DNA of 5,499 bases from NCBI GenBank assembly GCA_003506065.1, contig DNXA01000217.1, positions 1 through 5,499 of the forward strand, given 5' to 3'. Shown piece by piece: positions 5,058-5,499 of this stretch. The translations under genes were made by a program, and so were the position numbers. A model generated the notes under the pieces. It worked only from the letters and a program-made list of their open reading frames with translations. It searched no databases and had not been told where the DNA came from. Source of the DNA: Actinomycetota bacterium. GTDB lineage: Bacteria; Actinomycetota; Actinomycetes; S36-B12. Position 1 is the stretch's first letter; each line of letters opens with the position of its first letter.

Positions 5058-5499
5058 CTGGGCGGATCAGCATCTCCTGAGCCATGCTCGCCATAAGCGT
5101 GCCATCGTGCCCGTAGAAGCGTCCTCGATACCAACCACGTCCATCGGCAAGTGATTCGCCTTGATGGTCCATCAGGATCCAGTCGTCCAGCTTGGGCGCT
5201 CGGTGCAGCCAGATGGCGTGGTCCAAGCTGGTGTGAAAATCCTCGTCCTTCAGATCGGTCAGTTGCGGGATCCCGCTGTGGAGATCGGAGAGGTAGATGA
5301 GTGCGCAGGCATTGAGTCGCTTGTCGTCACCGAGTGCTGGCTCGGGCCTGGCCCACAGTCGCGGCGCATAGAGATAGAAGCCGTCTTGTTCAGGGATGCG
5401 GATCTCGAAGCCTGCGATGTGAGCACCGTCTGGTCGAGTGCAGTCCTCAGGCTCAGCGGTCTTCGGCATCGTCGGGATCTGAGTTTCTTCTCCGCCCTC
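5038..5499 (-). CDS. tesB: Acyl-CoA thioesterase II, C-terminal half (5' end outside window)
   Basis: C-terminal hot-dog domain of a TesB-type thioesterase, which hydrolyses acyl-CoA to free fatty acid and CoA in the cytoplasm. The frame stays open to the right edge, reading through GGEETQIPTMP, which resembles the linker before the second hot-dog domain, so the ATG at 5469 is internal. Family motifs are YLSDLHSG, TSLDHAIWLHR, the DGRGWYRGRFYGHDGTLMAS segment and QEMLIR. Numbering from the internal Met, D62, S81 and Q131 correspond to Asp204, Thr228 and Gln278 of E. coli TesB. The S81-Q131 spacing (50) equals the E. coli one, and Ser replaces Thr at the middle position. The usual fold ends near QEMLIR; the last residues (PASRQRR) lie in or next to the overlap with vapC. 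The full protein should be about 290 residues. No functional link to the toxin-antitoxin pair is evident. Confidence 0.93.
   Translation of the reverse strand, partial: EGGEETQIPTMPKTAEPEDCTRPDGAHIAGFEIRIPEQDGFYLYAPRLWARPEPALGDDKRLNACALIYLSDLHSGIPQLTDLKDEDFHTSLDHAIWLHRAPKLDDWILMDHQGESLADGRGWYRGRFYGHDGTLMASMAQEMLIRPASRQRR

Noticed and set aside
5038..5499. Ser in place of the catalytic Thr in TesB as a sign of inactivity
   Set aside because: Ser and Thr are functionally similar at this position, and as I recall both occur in the family; Asp and Gln are in place.

Overview
The window reads as chromosomal DNA from a moderately GC-rich actinobacterium. The best evidence is the LexA C-terminus at the left edge: its residues around the catalytic Ser and Lys and its final residues closely follow my recollection of mycobacterial and other actinobacterial LexA. 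GTG starts, strong GGAGG-type ribosome sites, a GC-rich hairpin without a U-run and an apparently leaderless gene also fit. The order or genus cannot be fixed from this sequence. There are eight protein genes, two of them cut by the window edges, and no RNA genes, transposons or CRISPR arrays.

Left part (1-1874): the end of lexA converges on a gene for a secreted type I periplasmic-binding-protein-like (LivK-type) ABC substrate-binding protein. A perfect 17-bp hairpin lies between them. The binding-protein gene is divergent from an alpha/beta hydrolase gene, and their shared 230-bp control region holds two 8-bp palindromes centred exactly one helical turn apart.

Centre (1875-4279): an alpha/beta hydrolase with a Ser-Asp-His triad, a GAF-like plus LuxR-HTH regulator preceded by a plausible promoter and an exact 10-bp tandem duplication, and a small YCII-related protein all point the same way. 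With the divergent binding protein they look like a small uptake/hydrolysis/regulation locus for an unidentified organic compound. No permease or ATPase is in the window. The functional link is inference from gene order.

Right part (4280-5499): a type II toxin-antitoxin pair has a Phd/YefM-type antitoxin overlapping a VapC PIN-domain RNase by 4 nt. The antitoxin has no ribosome site and seems leaderless, with ACAT/ATGT half-sites spanning its -10 region and start codon. The vapC 3' end runs 20 bp into the 3' end of a convergent acyl-CoA thioesterase II (tesB) gene, whose N-terminal half lies beyond the right edge.

I found no clear evidence of a wholly new system. The most interesting points are the spaced palindromes, the promoter/start architecture of the antitoxin gene, and the hydrolase/binding-protein/LuxR locus.
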